64,000 nt of DNA from Liolophura sinensis (lineage: Eukaryota > Mollusca > Polyplacophora > Chitonida > Chitonidae), in assembly GCF_032854445.1 (NCBI RefSeq), contig NC_088301.1:45751116-45815115 (forward strand), read 5' to 3'. The position numbers and the translations under genes are program-made. Below the pieces are notes generated by a model. It was given only the letters and a program-made list of their open reading frames with translations. It did not search any database and was not told the DNA's origin. Shown here in pieces: positions 26,505 to 43,600 of the stretch (position 1 is the first letter of the stretch; the number at the start of each line of letters is the position of its first letter).

Positions 26505-27836
26505 TTACATACACAGCGTTGAGGAATGAGGAGGACGGACTATCCCGTCTTTCAGCAGTTTTGAGTAATTCTCTTCACAAAGTCTGACCTTGTTGATGAA
26601 GTAGTCTTCGTGCTCTATGCTGGCCATTAGATCTGACTGTACCATGAACACATCCTCGTATTTCCTGACTTCCGCTTTGGGAACGCTGCTCACGTGGTGT
26701 CCTCCAAATATCCTCAAATCGACTATGTTATCGTCCTCGTATGTCCTCATATTGTCGTCAAAGATAATATGGTGGACACTCTCGTCGGTGGGATCGACCC
26801 ATAACGGTTTTCCTGATGTGTAGTGGTACCCATGGTTTTGCCAGTGCAAAAAGTCATCTTTAAATCCGCACACGCCCCCCATTTTACTTAACGTATCATA
26901 TATATCTCTCTCATTTCTATATGTCGTAAAAGAGCTGGGGTCAGAGCTTTTGGTGCACACCCTTAATATTACATCGTTCTTAGCACTCCTATAAATTGTT
27001 CCAGGAACTGTGTTCACTGTCATGTCCAAAGATTCTGGGAACTGGGGATGGTTACCATTAATGGTGTATTCTGTACTGCGCAGCACATTCTTGGCATCCA
27101 GGCCATACGTTCGGAATATTATGGCAAAATCTCGACCAGATTTCTTTAGATGATACATCAGTTTAAAGAAGGACGGTAAAATATAGTGATAAAGCGCTTG
27201 GTCCTTACCCTTCATGGTCAGTCGATTAAGGGTCTCTTCGTCCCTTGTGTAACGCCATCGAAGAAGGCGCATGTGCTTTTCGAAGTAAGGTAGAAACATT
27301 TTTCCAAGTCCTTTCTGTGTGAAGTCGGCCGTGGTAAATCGGAGTTTTTGACGATCTTCTGGAGTTTGAACAAGTTGTCTCTCAAGATGCTTGTAGTAAG
27401 TGACTGTATGTGGTGCAGGAGGGGTCAAACAAGGGGTTGCGGAGTGCCAGGTCCATTTCCCTGATGACCTGTCCACCCTTCCCCAGGTGACACTGGTCAG
27501 AAAACTGTTCAGGGCTTGTTCTACGTTTACCTTCGTTACCGAATCAGCAACCAAAATCGTGTTTCGAATGTCAAAGTGCAGGACCAGTTTCCTCTGTGGG
27601 GATGAAATAGGCGGACCCTTAGATCTCACCAATGGTCTGTCTACATAATTAATGTCTTTGATATCACCATTTCGATAAAGCCTCGTCTTGCTTGAAGTGC
27701 CTTGAAGCTCTTGAAACTGTTTCCCATCACCTTGCCCGGTCAGTGAAGAAATGGTATTTTCTTCTGCGAGGGCTTTCTGGCTTACGTGTCCTGGGTTTAT
27801 CCTGTCCTTCATTGCACTCCGCTCAGAGCGGTACAT
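26505..27836 (-). CDS. uncharacterised HAD-like protein, intronless, 443 aa
   Basis: Single open frame of 443 codons, by far the longest in the window that is not repeat-derived, with a TAA stop at 26505-26507. The N-terminal ~80 residues are polar and probably disordered; the rest is a compact mixed alpha/beta-looking domain. Motifs resemble the haloacid-dehalogenase (HAD) fold: LVLHFDIRNTIL (Asp89, Thr93) for motif I, FAIIFRTYG (Thr243) for motif II, and HHIIFDDN (Asp360-Asp361) for motif IV. The second Asp of the usual DxD is Arg91, which argues against ordinary phosphatase chemistry but leaves phosphotransfer or another role possible. No signal peptide or membrane segment is visible, so it is likely cytosolic. 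The lack of introns next to intron-rich genes suggests a retrocopy or a naturally single-exon family. The start is the first Met; MKDR nine codons later is an alternative. Function not assigned. Confidence 0.8.
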   Translation of the reverse strand: MYRSERSAMKDRINPGHVSQKALAEENTISSLTGQGDGKQFQELQGTSSKTRLYRNGDIKDINYVDRPLVRSKGPPISSPQRKLVLHFDIRNTILVADSVTKVNVEQALNSFLTSVTWGRVDRSSGKWTWHSATPCLTPPAPHTVTYYKHLERQLVQTPEDRQKLRFTTADFTQKGLGKMFLPYFEKHMRLLRWRYTRDEETLNRLTMKGKDQALYHYILPSFFKLMYHLKKSGRDFAIIFRTYGLDAKNVLRSTEYTINGNHPQFPESLDMTVNTVPGTIYRSAKNDVILRVCTKSSDPSSFTTYRNERDIYDTLSKMGGVCGFKDDFLHWQNHGYHYTSGKPLWVDPTDESVHHIIFDDNMRTYEDDNIVDLRIFGGHHVSSVPKAEVRKYEDVFMVQSDLMASIEHEDYFINKVRLCEENYSKLLKDGIVRPPHSSTLCM

Positions 27837-29589
27837 GCCAATGTGTGCTCCGTGTGTACTGAAACACCCCCCACCTGCTCCGCCCCGCCACGCTGTGCGT
27901 TCGCTTCACCAAGGTAAGCCTTAACGGATCTCCCCAGCAAATATCGACCCAAATTTACCTGAATAACAAATGACTGTAGCAGATAGTTTACGATTTCCTA
28001 GCAGTCCAGTTAGAATTCAGTATTAAATACTTATGACAGGCTGTATATCCATGGTACACGACATTCTGGAGTACGTACCTTCGATTGCCCTTGGACTATC
28101 GATACTGAGGAGATTAGGAATACCTCAGTGGTTTGTACAAAGCACGCATAAGAAAGAGGTATTAAACTCGCTCAGCCATTTACTATTTATAATAAACGTA
28201 CATAGTCTCGACATATATATGGGCATTCATTCATGCCTACATGCACTAGTGGAAAAACACGTGCTACTCACGGATGAAGGTAGTTACGAAATACCGGACA
28301 CATAATTGCATATGAACTTTACTTTCCATGACGGGATTTCCAAGGCTTAAAATACAGAATTATAGCACTGATGAAATATTTCTGATTTTATTCTGTAGTA
28401 AAAGATATAGTTCTCTGAATAAAATGTAATTAATTATGCATATTGGTGAAATTGAAATATCGAGCTGTACAAGGTATTGAAAACTATACATATGTCTGTT
28501 ATTATGGTGATTACTTGTTGATTTCAAATTGAATGATAAAATTTTGCCCATCTAGAATCATTAAGGCTAAAAATAAAGAGTAAGATCCAAACCAAGATCA
28601 ATTGACCTAGTGCGGAGTAGGGGGATGGTTGAAAGGGGTGAGTTAAGTTACAGCTTGTCTTTACATGTGCGCTAGCTTTAACCACTTTATTTGTATACGA
28701 TTACGTCAATAGTGCATATCGTAGTCCACGCTGTCGCCATAGTAATTAGGGCGATGGGCTTCTGTCAATACAGACTAAAGCTTTTTGCTCACTTGATATG
28801 CTGGAGTCTAACCACTGTGCTCTGGACTGTTGCTTCCTGTCGGATAAGGTCTTGCGGCACTTTTATCGACTAAGTCGGCAATACCTGTAACAAGACACGT
28901 TTCTACGTGCAAACGTCGGGGCGAAAGGTCTTCACAGGCTATATGTGTAGGGAAAATTAACTTACTACTTATAGTTACCTGGTATTTGTGATCTAATACA
29001 TTATTATACCATAAATCATCTTCATATTTAATTTATTTAAGAATTTATTTATTTATTTCACTCTTGCTTAACGCCATACATTGAAGGAGTTTTAACACAT
29101 GTAACGTCCGTTAGGTTTGCGGGTGTAGGATAGCGGAGTGCTCTGACTAAACCATGCACAACCCTTCGCCAGGTATATAACAATCATCCTAATTTAATGT
29201 TACACGCATCAAAATCAGCTAGCGCTAGATTCGAGCCTTCTTGACTCAAATGTTAATCTGTTAATTTTAACAGAAAGTCTGTTGTCTGGGTGATGCTAGA
29301 ATGTATTCTGATATTATAACACAATATTCTGTCATAGTCAACATAACATCTTGTTAGTCTAATATAATTTTTATGTTGAATTAATAGAATATGTGTGTTG
29401 TATTTAACAGAATAATAAGCTGCAATAGCAAAATAAATTCTAGCATCACTCATACAACAGGATTTCTGTTAAAATTAAAAGACTAGTTTTCGCGCGTACC
29501 TCACTTATTGGCTAGTGAAAGAATAACACTTTCATGGAACTATGAACCAGGGGGACCCTTGCGCCATTTTATAACTCTTGACATATTTT
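27837..29589. other. intergenic, 5' flank of the HAD-like gene
   Basis: A moderately GC-rich patch just upstream of the start codon (27840-27905) may hold the promoter or 5' UTR. Beyond it the sequence is AT-rich. A 90-codon plus-strand frame at 28033-28305 has no recognisable features. No repeats were identified. Confidence 0.45.
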
Positions 29590-29598
29590 ATTATTTGA

Positions 29599-29972
29599 CC
29601 GCTTTTGGTGGCCTAATGGTTAGAGCGTCCGCCTCGAAGCCGGGAGATCAGAGATTAAACACGGGTCGGGTCATACCAAAGACTTTAAAAATGGTACTTG
29701 TGGCTGCCCCATTTAGGGCTCAGCGCTGAGAGGTTAGAGCAAAGAAACAAGAATGGTTGGCCAGGTGTCATTTTCATGTGACTGAGCCGGGTGTTATGTC
29801 AGGTGTCTTGGGCATGACACTTCGATGGCGGCAGCACTTTGACGGCATGGACTCGCCCTGCCACAGTAAACAGAGTATATGCACACACACCTAATAACTC
29901 CTCGTCGTCATATGACTGAACAATTGTTAAGTACGACGTTAAATTCCAAGGATACATTCATTCATTCATTTA
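29599..29972 (+). mobile_element. tRNA-derived SINE (family B), full-length, with target-site duplication
   Basis: tRNA-like head with A-box ggtggcctaatggttagagc, a weak B-box region, a central domain ending in ggactcgccctgccacagta, and the 3' tail catatgactgaacaattgtt followed by aagtacgacgttaaattcca and (attc)n. It is flanked by attatttga at 29590-29598 and 29973-29981. Same family as the copies at 1665 and 50500. Confidence 0.85.
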
Positions 29973-29981
29973 ATTATTTGA

Positions 29982-31664
29982 TTAAGGTTTAAATTCGAGT
30001 GCTCAAGAATGAGTGATTTATCCGATGCTTGGATTATAAGATGGACAACTCTTCTTCATTTTTAGGTTTCTAACCTAGCTATTTCTGGTTGCAAATTGCA
30101 TTCTACTATTTCGGCTAGAATAACCAGGTACTTTACGATACCTGACGATTTAAGTGTTGACATATCCTTAGTCAAACATATACAAAGACTAAGGACTAGA
30201 GATGGTGTAATGCTATATGTAAACAGACCTGTAAAAGTATATTTGCTTAATCGCTTATATTCAGACAAATCAGTTGTTCGTTCGCTTAGGGCAAGTATAT
30301 TGTAACGCACTATCATGCTAATCCATTTAAAGTTTTTGTGTAACAGATGGTAACTATATAAAATTCAGCCACATTTAGATAAGTCATGTGTGTCCATTCA
30401 ACGACAAACATATTGGTATAGCCACAAATATATGGTTGTGAAAAAAAGTTTTTGTTTTCTGCTTGTTTATTGCTTCAAAAGGCACAGTGTTTCACAATCG
30501 ATTGTAAAATGCATAGAATATATAATTATCCAATAATAAATCCACAACACACGCTTACATCATGGAAACGAGATCATGAACTGATGATGCTATATAACAT
30601 ATCGTGAAATAAATCAAATAAATACTTTCAAATTTAAAGAAAAATACGAAAAGAAAGAACGCAAACAAGCACAATCGCTTTACACATCATTGCTGAGTAT
30701 CACACAAGCCGCCTTTACGAACCCATATTTACCAAGTCCGCGCGAGAAGAGAACTCGTCCTAATACCGTCTTCTACTGTGTCATCTCCCACTATAAGTCT
30801 TATAAATAAGCCCTGAACAATAATTATAAATACGAAGCACATTTACAAGCAGTATATTGCACATACCGGACAAGACTATAAACCACGAACGCATAAGTAC
30901 TCATGACAGATTGAGGTCAGTGACCTCTGTATATTAGAGGTCATCATCACAGCCTCAAAATGTACGAGATTTGGCACCATTCGGCATTTCACAGTCGAGA
31001 AAATTACACATACAGCAATATTATGCATCCCGAGGACACATTCGTTAAATTGGCACATTTTTGCTGTGAACATTGTTAACAACATTTATGTCATAATCAA
31101 CCCTGAACACAAACACCGCAGGAGAAAACGCACAACATATTATTTGTACAATTACATTTGACTGCTTTGTTAAATCAATTAGTAATCTATTATACAACGT
31201 ACATAACATGTACATGTTTATGAATCTTAAATAGTTTACGGCTTACTGAAAAAAATGCTCGATTGACTATCAAAATTGAAAGATGGACAAAAGACCGACA
31301 ATGGCAGCAAGTGATGACATCGAGTGTGGTCAGGAAAAACATCAATAGCTGAATTGTTACAAGATCACTTCATGCTAATATGATATGGTTTTAGCCAACC
31401 ACGTCGCAGAATTTAGTTTTGTTTAAAACAAACTGATATTAAACATTATGCAAAATAGCATTACGCTCATACAAAACTATGCACTTGTTGAAAAAAACTG
31501 CCCTGAGTTTTCCTGTTGCACTTAAATCTCGCGATAGTACAGTTCCAATATTACCCCAGCAAGCCCAAAAACTGCAGCAACGTTAATACACAGCTATCCG
31601 AAATATATGGGTCTTCAACAGTCCGCTCGAGAGTTGAGCATGCGCACTGGCGAGGTACCTAGTA
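29982..31664. other. intergenic, downstream of alpha-tubulin
   Basis: AT-rich, no gene recognised. Contains the 3' UTR of the minus-strand tubulin gene, whose end cannot be fixed from sequence alone. Confidence 0.5.
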
Positions 31665-35008
<3,344 letters not shown>

Positions 35009-35059
35009 CTGTAAGGAGACAGATGAGGCTTTCTTACAAGAGTACACCATAAAGGAGGA

Positions 35060-35090
35060 TCTATTATTTATTTATTTATTTATTTATTCA
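35060..35090. repeat. (TTTA)n microsatellite
   Basis: About six tandem ttta units just upstream of tubulin exon 2, ending in ttcatttt. It could be the tail of an otherwise lost retroelement, but no body was recognised. Confidence 0.8.
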
Positions 35091-35634
35091 TTTTAAAAAA
35101 TGACTGGTATCTTTCCAAATGACTATACTCTGGGATATTTCACTTGTCACTGACAGCAGTCAGCTTTGTTGTGTGATGGAAGAGCCAAGGGAAACAGGCG
35201 TACCTGATTTTATACATGTAACCGTCGTAAAATAAACCATTTTACAGGTAAGGCTTGATCGGCTCAAAACACAAGACCTTAATGATCTAGGACTAGTCGT
35301 ATTCTGGGACAACTCATTAGATGGTTTGGCCAGTAAGATCTTATGAATATTTTATGTCTCGACATTTCTATGTAAGTTAAACTTTGTGTTGCATTGTATC
35401 ATGCATCGTTGTCATTGAGGCCAGTGACCAGTTATCAAATCTCTTTTTCCCCAGTCAACGAGGCATAAGCAACACTTCCAGCAAAACAAGTTTGTACAAA
35501 TGAAGACAACACTTCCTAGAACTGAACACCTGCTATTTGTTGCCTTTCAACAGATGCAGAATTCATCACTGCAGGAGACTACTTTTGTCTTGCAAACTAT
35601 GCAGTGTTAGCAGTCAAATATCTAAGGTGTTTTT

Positions 35635-35635
<1 letters not shown>

Positions 35636-35690
<55 letters not shown>
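35636..35690. repeat. (GT)n microsatellite
   Basis: About 25 uninterrupted gt units, followed by tatgtattta. Confidence 0.95.
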
Positions 35691-35691
<1 letters not shown>

Positions 35692-38600
35692 ATTTAAAGC
35701 ATGACAGTCCTAGTATACGCGTCCGTAACGAGACAAGTTAAAGTGTACGGGCGAAAATGTGATCACATGGAGCGGGATAAGCGATAGACAACATGTGTAC
35801 CGGCACTTCGACCTATGTTGACTGGCTGGTGAAGGAAACTTGAGAAGCGGGACGGGATAATATCCGAAGGGGTGTTTCAACGGGTCTCTTACACTTGGGC
35901 AAACGACACGGAGCGAAGGTAAACAGAGTATCCGGTCCTAACAAATACATACGGCACAACAGGAAGGATCTCTTCAATGAGCAAAAGGCCACGCTGAAGC
36001 TTCTACCTACATAGAAGGACCTAGGCTTGACTTTATATTTTTTCTTGAATATACAGTTCGAGTTTATTATTTCGCTGTAGATTCAACACTTTTTTACACT
36101 GACGCATTTTCCTGTGTTGTGGTAATGCAGTCTGTCTTGCCATCTGGGTTTTCTTAGTGATGCATTAGCGCACTTCTAACATTTAAGACAACGTCCATCC
36201 TGCAGATAGTATGCAAAACTGCATCCGCTCAAAGCTAAAGATAAAACTGAAAATGTTTAAGACATTTCCTCGCATTATTCTTGCGACTGATTTCTTATGC
36301 TGACACTTCGAGTGCATAGCATAAACCAAAAAAATAATAATAATAAGAAATAAAAAAAAGCGAAAAATCCGCATACACAAAACACAGACTCCCACACAAA
36401 ACTGTAACTTCCAATCGTCTCTCCCTGCCTTCAAGACAATTCCATTTGGATTAAATGATTGTCATACTCAAGAAGTTGCCAATTACGATGGCGATTTTAC
36501 TGGTCAATGAAACCTGAATTCCCATTGTAAATCACTGCCCGCCCAGAGACGTTTACTGTTGCGAACTTTCTCACGCCTAATCGCTTAATATACATCATAT
36601 TGGTGGGAGGCAAGCGGTTTCAAGCGATATTCATTTTGAAAAAAGAAAAAGTCTTCAACCGTTTCTTCTTATCAAGGCCACGAAAGCAATGGAACAGGGG
36701 ATTTTGAAAATTATCTGCCCGAGAGTTAGGTTGGAGACACATTTGTGAGGTTTGCAGAAATGATTCTCATATGAGTAGCTGTAGACCATAAAGACAATCT
36801 AAAATATGAAATCAGGAAATGGTTGTGATTTGGGCCCCAAAACCCACTGTATAATTAAAAATGTACGCTAAAACATAATTTTAAGGGAGTCTTCTTTCAA
36901 GATCAAAACAGGGAAATTGTAGCTGAAGCGGAATAATGTGAAGAAGTATTGTTGATCCATATACACACGAATTCCGAGAGGTTAAGAGGTTAATATGAGC
37001 CTACGTGTCTGTTTATTTATCCCCATGACCAAGGGGGGAAACAGCTATTTGTCTTATCTTTGATTATCATATCATGAAACGAACCTGATCTGTGTGGCAA
37101 CATTTTAACCAGATGTTTGGAAGACGGCTAACGAGTCAAGGGGCTGTATAAGAATAACAAGTCGGCAATATTCACAAGCAAACATATAACATCCGTGCAG
37201 TCATATACTGTACATCGTTTCCATTCGTATTTCTAAGAATAGTAATGCCCATGATAAGCATTCATGGGCATTACTTATTTTTTTCTCTTTGTTAATTTCT
37301 TACATTTGACACCCTATAAAAGACACTAAAACGCATAGTAGTGTAGATACACTTTCATTGCTCCTAACAACCTTGTGTTAAACAATGCTATATTTTTATG
37401 TCTAAATCTGTCGAGAAGGCATACGCAATAAACATCATCTATTTCAGCTATGGAATGTCTCGCTCAATGCCATTCACGATTCAGTGTTACTCATGCGCAA
37501 ATTAAATCAATCTACGAGTCGAAACAGATATATTCGTATTCCAGTCGCCAACCAATCACAAGGCCAATCCCCAAGACGACGTCTAACAAAATCCACCAAA
37601 AGAACTAAGAACGTATATAAAGTATACACTTTTCATCACTAGATATGTACAGTATGTGCCATGGCAAATCATGATAAACCTGTTTTGGTGAATGCTGAGA
37701 AATGTAAAATTCCACAAATATTCCACGGCACATCCACAAATTGTGTATGGGTAGAACACCATATTGGCACATGTTCCCAGTGCTGTGAAGCTGCATGTAA
37801 CTGCTGCATTTTTAAAGTAACTGAATCAAATAAACCTCCGGGATGAATTTTGATTTCGAAAAATCACTCCGAAGATTTCTAGTAGCCACACAACACTTTA
37901 CTTGAATCTCAAGACGAATTTTCAAAACAACGTTCAACACAAACCATAAAGTAATTACGAAAATATATAGCGCAAGAAATTAAGACTGAGTCATGTATTG
38001 AAACATAAATTTTGAGAATAAATGTTCTCGTTTTGATGGCATTTTCTGTTGCTAATTTTTTTTAGCAGCGTTTATTTCCCAGATGCCCCAACTGTCTGTA
38101 GCACGACTGATGTTACTAAATCTGGACGTTCGTCTTTATGCAGATTGTCGGATAAACGAGGGCAGCAGGCATCCGATGACGAAAGCAAAACCACATTTTA
38201 CCGGATGTGCTGACAATGTGATTGATGGAGACCTAAGAGTAGAATTCTACGTCTAAATGATAACGTAACTTTGGGAATCGGTTCAACAACAAAGTGGGCA
38301 TATTCATAAGATCTTTTACTTATTATGTAACTTGCCATATCAACTGCCAAACTTTTCTTGATGCGTACGTAAGCACAGCGAGTGTCTTGTAGTTTCTGTT
38401 AATAAAGATAGCAGGGGGTGGTATTTTCCTTCCTCTGGATGGTCTCGTGCTGGATTTTCCTTCACTCAGGCATTGGGTAACTTTGGTTTTACTGCACAGC
38501 TGTACCGGTCAGGGTGCCAGAAATAATAAATATTATAATAATGATAAATAAGCAGAGTCTTTTGGATACTGTATTACCTGTACTTTCAGCAACCCGTGTG

Positions 38601-40590
38601 AAGTCGGAACTGGAATTAAGACAATGGCAGGTTAAAAAGGGGCTTCATTCAAGATTCGTATTTAGTGAGATATATAGGTCTGCTGCCATGCTCAGCACGT
38701 GTAAAGGAGAAAATAGAAATACGTTCCTGATACAGAGCCAAGTCTGAGTTTTGACAGACCATCTTACATCAAACCAATTGTTATAGAAAGTGTTTTTGAG
38801 GTGTGTAATTTTATATTATAGGTGCTGATGTGATAGTGATTCACGCGTAATATGAATCATTCTTCGCCATAGCACAAGCATTTGTCTGGTCAAGTATCTT
38901 ACAGATTGCTCCTTCCCTTCTTTAATATTCAGCATGATTTTGTGCCAAGCCATTCACACAAGGAGTGTTTCCTAGACAAGTTACTACATACCATTCTAGA
39001 CAGTCTTATGGGTGGGCCCATTGCCTCCCTTTGATCCAGGTGTTTTATACATACAAAAATAAAGCTTATTGCCGGCAACTCGCCAGTAGCTTATGTAGAC
39101 TTAAGCCGCAAATTGGTGACGCATCAAGAAGCCTGGTATGAATTGTTTGAATTAACAGTCAATTCGCTTATGTGTCTCGCTAAACAACGTAAAACTTGAT
39201 TGGAAGCTGTACGGCACATTGGCATAGATATATCACCTTTTGTATCCTGCTCTAGGAACGCAATGTAGCAACTGTCCAGACCTAAAGTATATCGGCTTTC
39301 CAGTGCGTGTTATGCTAATAGTATTTAAAATATATGCCAAAGAATACAAACGGAGACGTTTCAAGCTATCATGACGTAAAAGTTATTTTGGTCCATTCCG
39401 CAATCCTTGCCCAAATCAATTTTATCTTTGCGAGACTCAACAAAAACATGTTCTTATCTCCCCCTAATTTAACCAGCTTAGACCACAAATGTGCGAGAAA
39501 TATGTTACAGATCTCCACATCAAATGATTTGGTATTTGATTTACATTTACTTCTTAAGCAAATGTAGACAATGTATCAAATTACGGTTTATATATCTGAG
39601 TAATACATATGTGCGTATCTGTGTATACAGTAGTACAAATGTTCAACGTACACGACACCAAGTACCAAAGGTACCAAAGCATCCTCGAATCAGTCAAAGT
39701 TCGACAAAACAAAATGGTCTTACATCCTAATTGTGTATTGATAAAACACCACAGAATAAAGTTCAGGCCAAAGTTATCCAAAAGTGACAAATCCATGGGT
39801 TATTCACATTTTAAACAAGTGTTTCTGACATAACATCAAGAACGGATCAATCCTAATCTAGGTCATATGAAAGGCAAAAAAATTATCAGTTAACCAATTA
39901 CTCAGGTTAAATAAGTATTCTTTTATCATTGATATGGGAGGAAAAGTCTGTCCTTTTGGTGCTCATAAAGCAATGGTCATCATAATGGGTGAAATATTTA
40001 ACGATAAAAGTTCTTGTAAATTGTTAGGAGGTTGTATTTCACCGGTTACGTGCGACCATTTGTTATCACTCTTTGGTCGCTGCTCTTGTTTTACTCTTTG
40101 TGCTGTAAGTATTTATTATATAGATAATAGTGATCATGATTGAATGACCTGGTACCGTTCCATAAAGGTCGCCAGTTTTCTGGATATATTGGTGGTTATC
40201 AGAATTAAGTTTTGTCCTCTGCAACTATAAGTATTAAATGTAGTTTGCACTATAGCCACAGAAACAAACTCGTCTACACACACGATACAGCATACCATAC
40301 TATATTAGTTACCTTTATATCTGAGATAAAGCACTTGATTTCCTGACCTACATTTCAAAGCATGCAATCCACGAAACGTCACGAACCGTCATAGCAAGTG
40401 AATTATCTGTTTATGTTATAGCAAGAAAGACATAGAAAAGTGCACTTTATCTGCTTCACATGAGGCATTTTTCTCGACATTTCAGTCAAGCTGTTGTATA
40501 CAAGAATACACTTCAAAATTTCAGAATCTGATCAGGATTTCTCCGCATATGTCACAAGGCTAGTTACGAAGATTATTTTTATAAAACGTA
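35691..40590. other. gene-poor stretch, probably tubulin intron 1 if the distal exon is correct
   Basis: No exon, SINE or array was recognised. The only structured element is a perfect stem-loop near 37240-37275. Short frames such as 37661-37846 (61 codons, Cys-rich but without signal peptide) and 39334-39567 have no support. Confidence 0.5.
37241..37275. other. perfect 14-bp stem-loop followed by a T run
   Basis: agtaatgcccatga and its exact reverse complement tcatgggcattact are separated by seven bases, then ttattttttt follows. No box A or box B was seen upstream. It could be a small foldback remnant or a structured RNA; the role is unknown. Confidence 0.7.
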
Positions 40591-40594
40591 TCAA

Positions 40595-40690
40595 GACGCA
40601 CGGCGTAGAGAGAAAACCTAGAGATCCACGACGGTGTGATAGCTGGCAAGTGGTCACATGTAACCCGTGAAATTATCGGACAATAGACGA
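40595..40690 (+). repeat. dispersed repeat R1, copy 1
   Basis: Block gtagagagaaaacc..ggtgtgatagctggcaagtgg..tcacatgtaacccgtgaaatta. It matches, with substitutions, the copies near 46255-46350, 46480-46600 and 56600-56650 and the reverse-oriented copy near 63405-63520. No tRNA-like head and no coding capacity. Confidence 0.6.
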
Positions 40691-43600
40691 CGGTTTGAAA
40701 TTTGATTTGTGTTATTTTGTCATGCCTACTAGAATTTCTACTGTCTTACAGCAAAGCAAATTATCAGCTTTGTTTATGATTTATGTAATTATTTCTGATA
40801 TATTCCTTTGCATGGGAATTGATACTTCAGGTTGCTTTGCATATAGTTCTTGTGTTTATGGGCTTGGAGCGTCCGTTCATGGTTTACTATTGGCAAGGGA
40901 ATGTCGGACGTCCACAGGTTGTGGTATGGTGTGTTGCGTAAAATTATTTTGCTTATGGATGACTCAGTCATCACTTAAAGTCAAGCATTTAAAGTATGCT
41001 TTTTAAGAAAGGTCAATTATATACAAGGGATCGTGCCTTTTTTTAGGACATATGACTATTAAAGAAACATCAGTTGGTTGCTGTTGCCCTGATCCAGTTA
41101 ACACATGATTAGACTTTGATATCTCTTTTATTCCAGATTCGTTTGGACCGTCACATTCAGGTAAATAGGCCGGCAAAAGAACTTGAAGTCGTTCCTGGAA
41201 AATGTCAGTATTTTGTGAACAGCATTTAATAAACATTATAATGTGATCAAAGCGGCCAAAAGCTCCTGTTCACAGAGACTAGCTGTAGAAGGTAATGCGG
41301 AGATTGGTCCTCTTGGGAGCACCAATAGTTCATTTATGCGGCAGATGGGGAAATTTGATGCATCGCGAAGCCACTACCGAGATGCTCAAAGTTAAAGGCA
41401 AAGGCCAAGTTACTGACAACTGCTGAGTTTCTAAACAGATAGTTAACCTTCCTGCATAAATTCTTCCTGACAACTTATTCCCGGGGGATTTATTACACTG
41501 TACGTTCAAAGCCGTTCACAGGTCAACGATGCCTTTGTGGATGTATTCCAGACTCATTTTTTGAATGGTGACTTACACATGGTTTGTGTAGGAAAATACC
41601 AGGAGCCTAACAGTTATACACAGATTAAATTATTCTATACGAATTGAGGGATTATGATGAAGGATTTTCATCGTTATCATGTCAAAGGTTTTCTTATGAA
41701 CCCATCAACTGAAATGTTAAATTTGACGGTAACTATGTCCTTTTACACCAGTAACGCACTTTGTAAAAAAAACAAATTCGGACTGCCTTTGTCATGTTGC
41801 ATGTGATAGTTTCATAATAGCTTATATCGAGAATGTGCGAGTCACGATGATTGCGTCTGAGGAACGTACAAGCATGGTCTGTATATGTCAGGAGTGGTCT
41901 CAGGACGCAGAAGCCCGGTAATTAGCCGGTCCAGTTTATGTGTGCTGCCAGTAGGAAAGTAAGTATCCTGGCCTAACGGTAAAGGCATGGCCGCTTTGTC
42001 TATCGCAAGCACCTGGCCGCTGTCAATCCCGGCTAAGGTGTGAGTGTAGTGTCAAACTACCAATCAACATTGAGTGTCGGCGAAAGTTATGGTAGCACTT
42101 AAAGATTACACGATAGACCAGGCTCTGCATTTACACATAGTACCACGAAGTGGCAGACAGACTCTCCACGCTATAGGCAGTACTTAGGCAAGTCCCGGAA
42201 GAGTCGAGTTACGTATACAATTACCAGTCTGGCTTCGTTGCATTGCCTCACACAAACGGCAGGGGTCTGCTCTGGAACGTCTTTGGAACGAATATTCCCA
42301 CGGGTCGGGACGACCCACCTGGGTGCAAGCGCATGAATTAACTTCACTTACGTTGAGCTTATCCGTTGTTTCTTGCAGTTACTATGAATAGCACGTACCG
42401 TACTCACAAAAAGTTTTGAAAACAAGCTTTACATACCCCAAAAGTATGAGGTTTTGGAACTGCTATTAGTACACTATGTAACTTACATTTTGCCTATTAT
42501 AATACTAAACTTGCACGAATACTTCAAGTCATTAACCAAAAAAAGGTGAATTTTCTGAAAGTATCGAGCCGCTGGCTTTTGACAGGCTTTGACTTTAGCA
42601 AATACGGATGCACTTCACTTTTTTTAATTGACGTTTATGTTAAGCTTACGAAGCATAATTGAAATGTGCTGGCCTACGCGACCAAATAGGCACGTTTCTT
42701 CGCAGGTGCTGAGATATGCCTGTTTCATTGACCTTATGCATGGACGTGAAGGCATCTCAGTGTTCCACGCGACAAGACATCGGAATTTTGGTGTTGTCTG
42801 CTTTGCTGTCGTTGATCCCTTGCCGCGGAGTCTTTGGCATGCGTGATCTTAGAAGACTGAAAACCGTGATATCTTCACTCTCGCTGGGGTTCGGTTACAG
42901 CGAGAACAATTCCAGATACTGTGCACACTTATTGGATGTCAAGGACCTTAACGGTTTCCAGATGTTTGGAATAATGCGCCCAAGGGTAACCTGACCAGGG
43001 TAACAATTACCGGGTAGCGGGGGAAGAGTTGTCAAGAAACATCCTCGGAAAAGAAACATTGTCTTATTTTGAAACATATGTCAAACAGACTCTGTAAATA
43101 AGGGTAAGAAAGCTGCCGGGTGGCTTGAGGGCAGGAGACAGACAACGGAAAACTGTTATTATTCCCCCGGTGAAACAGTTGTGGTGGGACTGTCCATGAA
43201 TTACTGTTCGGAATTACACTTGGCTGATAGCTCATTCCATATTAAATATGGTGTTTGACGTTTGTGTGATGAAAAGCTTAAACATTGATCGTTTGTTGTC
43301 CCATGCTCTGGACCCTATCACATAAAGTTAATGTAATACTGCACTGTTCAGCAGAGTATACTCATTACCTCATCGAGCAGCTAAGTCTAAATATCTTTCA
43401 TGTGTAAAATTCATACATGATGTTACTACGTATTGTTCTCTTTTTTCAGTACACAGCTACTCAGATTGTCATCAGAAAGAAAAGTTTGCTTGCACTGTTA
43501 CTACGCTTGTATTTCTCAGTTTAAAGACAGTATACATAGTCACTGAATTTTGTCATACCATTTATCATAACTTCTGAAATACAAATGGCGGCTGTTTGGC

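Noticed and set aside
37661-37846. 61-codon Cys-rich frame
   Set aside because: Too short, no signal peptide, no homology that I recognise.
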